Positions 62,364 to 64,000 of a stretch of 64,000 bases of DNA are shown here, one piece after another. The stretch's first letter is position 1. Every line of letters begins with the position of its first letter. The notes under the pieces were generated by a model that worked only from the letters and a program-made list of their open reading frames with translations, was not told the DNA's origin and ran no database searches. The stretch is from an uncultured Pelagibacteraceae bacterium (lineage in GTDB: Bacteria; Pseudomonadota; Alphaproteobacteria; Pelagibacterales; Pelagibacteraceae), in contig CABYJU010000002.1 in the NCBI GenBank assembly GCA_902519325.1, positions 45,688 through 109,687 on the forward strand. The letters run 5' to 3'. The translations under genes were made by a program, and so were the position numbers.

Positions 62364-63084
62364 AGTTATTCTCCTTCAACCACTTGTTAGTTTCCTTCAA
62401 GCCGCCGAATGTATAAATGTGGAAATAATCAGTATGCGATTTAACTTTCCCAATTAAATCATTAGGGTCTTTAGGTTTCAATAAATCTAACGCCTTACTA
62501 AAATTAGATTTAAGAAAGTTAATGGAATTTTTTGCCCCTACAATATTAGCAAATTTAATTAAGCTAGATATTTTCATTGGCCCAGTTATTCCAACATGAA
62601 CTGGTATTGTTTGTTTTAAGATAAAATCTATAATAGGCTGAGTATCCATTAGCCACTGTGTAACTATATAATCAGCATAAGGCTTTTTATCTATCATAGC
62701 TTTTTCTAAATCAGAGTCGGATATATCAGGACTCCCCTCGGGATGTCCAGCAATTCCAATCTTGATACCATCAAAAAACCCTGTCTCTAGCATTTGATAT
62801 GAGCTATCAAATTTTCCAATCGGGTCACGACTTCCACCTATCACCAAGACCTGCTTAACACCCAAATCTTTACATCTAGAAACATAATCTTTCAGCTGAT
62901 TTTCATCATTTATTGACCTTGCTGGGAAGTGAGGAACTGGATTAAATCCCTCTTTAACTAACTCTCCAGACTGTTGAGCGGTCTCTTTATAATCACCCCC
63001 AGGTAGCATTGTAACATAAACATCTTTTACCTTTGGCAACGTGCTTAAATCAGTTTTAGGACCTATTTCTAAAGAAAAATTCAT
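62356..63084 (-). CDS. Short MetF-like methylenetetrahydrofolate reductase homologue
   Basis: A 242-aa TIM-barrel protein of the MetF family; the EGFNPVPHFPARS segment corresponds to the folate/FAD strand and VLVIGGSRDP to the next. It is shorter than ordinary MetF (about 290 aa) and has no SFEFFPP-type N-terminus. Coupled to the DmdA-like gene, it would be placed to oxidise methyl-THF to methylene-THF. It diverges from egtB with a 104-base gap. Confidence 0.75.
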   Translation of the reverse strand: MNFSLEIGPKTDLSTLPKVKDVYVTMLPGGDYKETAQQSGELVKEGFNPVPHFPARSINDENQLKDYVSRCKDLGVKQVLVIGGSRDPIGKFDSSYQMLETGFFDGIKIGIAGHPEGSPDISDSDLEKAMIDKKPYADYIVTQWLMDTQPIIDFILKQTIPVHVGITGPMKISSLIKFANIVGAKNSINFLKSNFSKALDLLKPKDPNDLIGKVKSHTDYFHIYTFGGLKETNKWLKENNYV

Positions 63085-63188
63085 AAGTAAATTCTTAATT
63101 ATTTTATATTCCGTGTCTATAAAAATATTAAACAGATGAACACATTGTAACCCATTGTCATGATCTGAAAATTTAATTAAATTTAGTC
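63085..63188. promoter_or_regulatory. Divergent control region between metF-like gene and egtB
   Basis: A 104-base AT-rich gap between two divergent start codons that must hold both promoters. No consensus is clear enough to name. Confidence 0.35.
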
Positions 63189-64000
63189 ATGGAAAATAAA
63201 TTATCTCAAATTACAGAATTATTCTCCAAAACAAGACAACAAACTCTATCTCTGTGTGAGAACTTAGAGGCTGAGGATATGGTCATACAGCCCAGCAAAA
63301 ATGTTAGTCCTCTTAAGTGGCATCTTGGTCACACCACATGGTTCTTCGAAAAATTCATATTGTCAGAATTGGATGAAAGTTACAAACCATTTAACAAGGA
63401 TTATAATTACATATTTAATTCTTATTACAATTCTGTAGGTGAGTTTAATCCTAGAAATAAGAGAGGTTCACTAAATAGACCGCTATTAAAAGATGTAGTT
63501 AATTACAGACATTATGTAACTGAAAATATTATTGAATTTTTAAAAAGAACAAAAAATAACAGAACATCATTTTTAGTTGAACTTGGTTCAAATCACGAAC
63601 AACAGCATCAAGAATTAATGTTAATGGATATTAAAAATATTTTTTATAACAATCCATTGATGCCGACTTATAATTCTAACGACGATAAACCAACTGCAAA
63701 ACAGGAAAATGAATTGACATTAGAAACTAGTAAAAAATTTAAATATGGAAACAATGAGGATATTTTTTGTTACGATAACGAATTACCAGTATCAGAAATA
63801 CAATTAGATCCTTTTAAAATATATTCATTTATTACTAATGGAGAATGGAAAGAATTCATTAATGATGGTGGATATAAAAACCATGAGTATTGGTTGTCTG
63901 ATGGATGGGATTTTGTAAATAATAACAAATTAGAAAGACCAATGTATTGGATAGATAATAATAATTATTTTACATTAAACGGTGTAAAAAAAATTGATAA
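63189..64000 (+). CDS. egtB: EgtB-like ergothioneine sulfoxide synthase, cut off by the window edge
   Basis: An ORF from ATG at 63189 that is still open at the last base (270 codons visible). The N-terminal DinB-like domain has LKWHLGHTTWFFEKF and HEQQHQELMLMDIK, which give the three-histidine iron site of EgtB. The C-terminal formylglycine-enzyme-like domain begins with TNGEWKEFINDGGYKNHEYW. EgtB joins hercynine to a thiol with oxygen in ergothioneine synthesis. About 150-170 residues are missing beyond the window. Divergent from the metF-like gene. OvoA is less likely, given the spacing. Confidence 0.85.
   Translation, partial: MENKLSQITELFSKTRQQTLSLCENLEAEDMVIQPSKNVSPLKWHLGHTTWFFEKFILSELDESYKPFNKDYNYIFNSYYNSVGEFNPRNKRGSLNRPLLKDVVNYRHYVTENIIEFLKRTKNNRTSFLVELGSNHEQQHQELMLMDIKNIFYNNPLMPTYNSNDDKPTAKQENELTLETSKKFKYGNNEDIFCYDNELPVSEIQLDPFKIYSFITNGEWKEFINDGGYKNHEYWLSDGWDFVNNNKLERPMYWIDNNNYFTLNGVKKID

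Noticed and set aside
1..64000. CRISPR arrays, tRNA or rRNA genes, transposases and riboswitches
   Set aside because: No repeated spacer units, no tRNA-like T-loop region in the gaps, no transposase ORF and no long leader; intergenic regions are too short for most of these.

Overview
The window looks like a chromosomal segment of a SAR11-type alphaproteobacterium (Candidatus Pelagibacter or a close relative). This is inferred from very AT-rich coding sequence, tiny or overlapping intergenic gaps, convergent genes that share stop codons, and a gene set typical of SAR11 (methylated-amine, folate one-carbon and compatible-solute genes). No rRNA, tRNA, CRISPR array, insertion sequence or phage gene was seen, and no gene-free gap exceeds about 145 bases.

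Layout. 1-11.5 kb: housekeeping genes (aldehyde dehydrogenase, ArgE-like deacylase, CsaA-like protein, LysE exporter, aconitase, a YfgM-like and a BamB-like envelope protein, a small cupin, ZapE-type ATPase, YjbQ, photolyase). 11.5-22.4 kb, minus strand: nitrogen and methylamine block with a solo DAO-family flavoprotein, two glutamine-synthetase-like ligases, the three-part GlxBCD (N-methylglutamate synthase type) enzyme, an ammonium transporter, three small proteins of unknown function and a diaminopropionate ammonia-lyase-like enzyme. 22.5-30.5 kb: TMAO demethylase (tdm) with a small winged-helix-like gene, divergent from a TMAO/betaine-type ABC transporter (tmoX, tmoW, tmoV). 30.5-37.8 kb: a GpsA-like dehydrogenase, a complete sugar ABC transporter and a GH63-like hydrolase, probably for a glycosylated glycerol or glycerate solute. 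37.8-48 kb: trimethylamine monooxygenase (tmm), iron-type alcohol dehydrogenase, class I amidotransferase, formate-THF ligase and a soxBDAG set. 48-52.8 kb: BT1-like transporter, small unknown genes, SRAP, purK and purE. 52.9-56.3 kb: a four-gene cassette of unknown function. 56.4-60.3 kb: a glycan cassette including a three-domain fusion. 60.3-64 kb: a Yip1-like membrane protein coupled to a 35-residue ORF, a DmdA-like THF demethylase with a short MetF-like protein, and a truncated egtB at the window edge.

How the genes fit together. The central theme is breakdown of methylated amines to carbon and nitrogen. TmoXWV would import TMAO (or related betaines), Tmm would oxidise TMA to TMAO, and Tdm would split TMAO to dimethylamine and formaldehyde. 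A GmaS/GlnT-like ligase, GlxBCD and the Sox/Mgd-type oxidase would carry monomethylamine through gamma-glutamylmethylamide and N-methylglutamate to glutamate and a THF-bound one-carbon unit, which Fhs and folate enzymes would process. The amt gene would handle released or scavenged ammonium. No dimethylamine monooxygenase was recognised here. The strongest candidates for undescribed biology are the M19-like/unknown/DUF3726/zinc-ribbon cassette, the small proteins embedded in the GlxBCD-amt block, the DUF11-like insertion in an ABC permease, a palindrome between tdm and tmoX, and hairpins that abut start codons.
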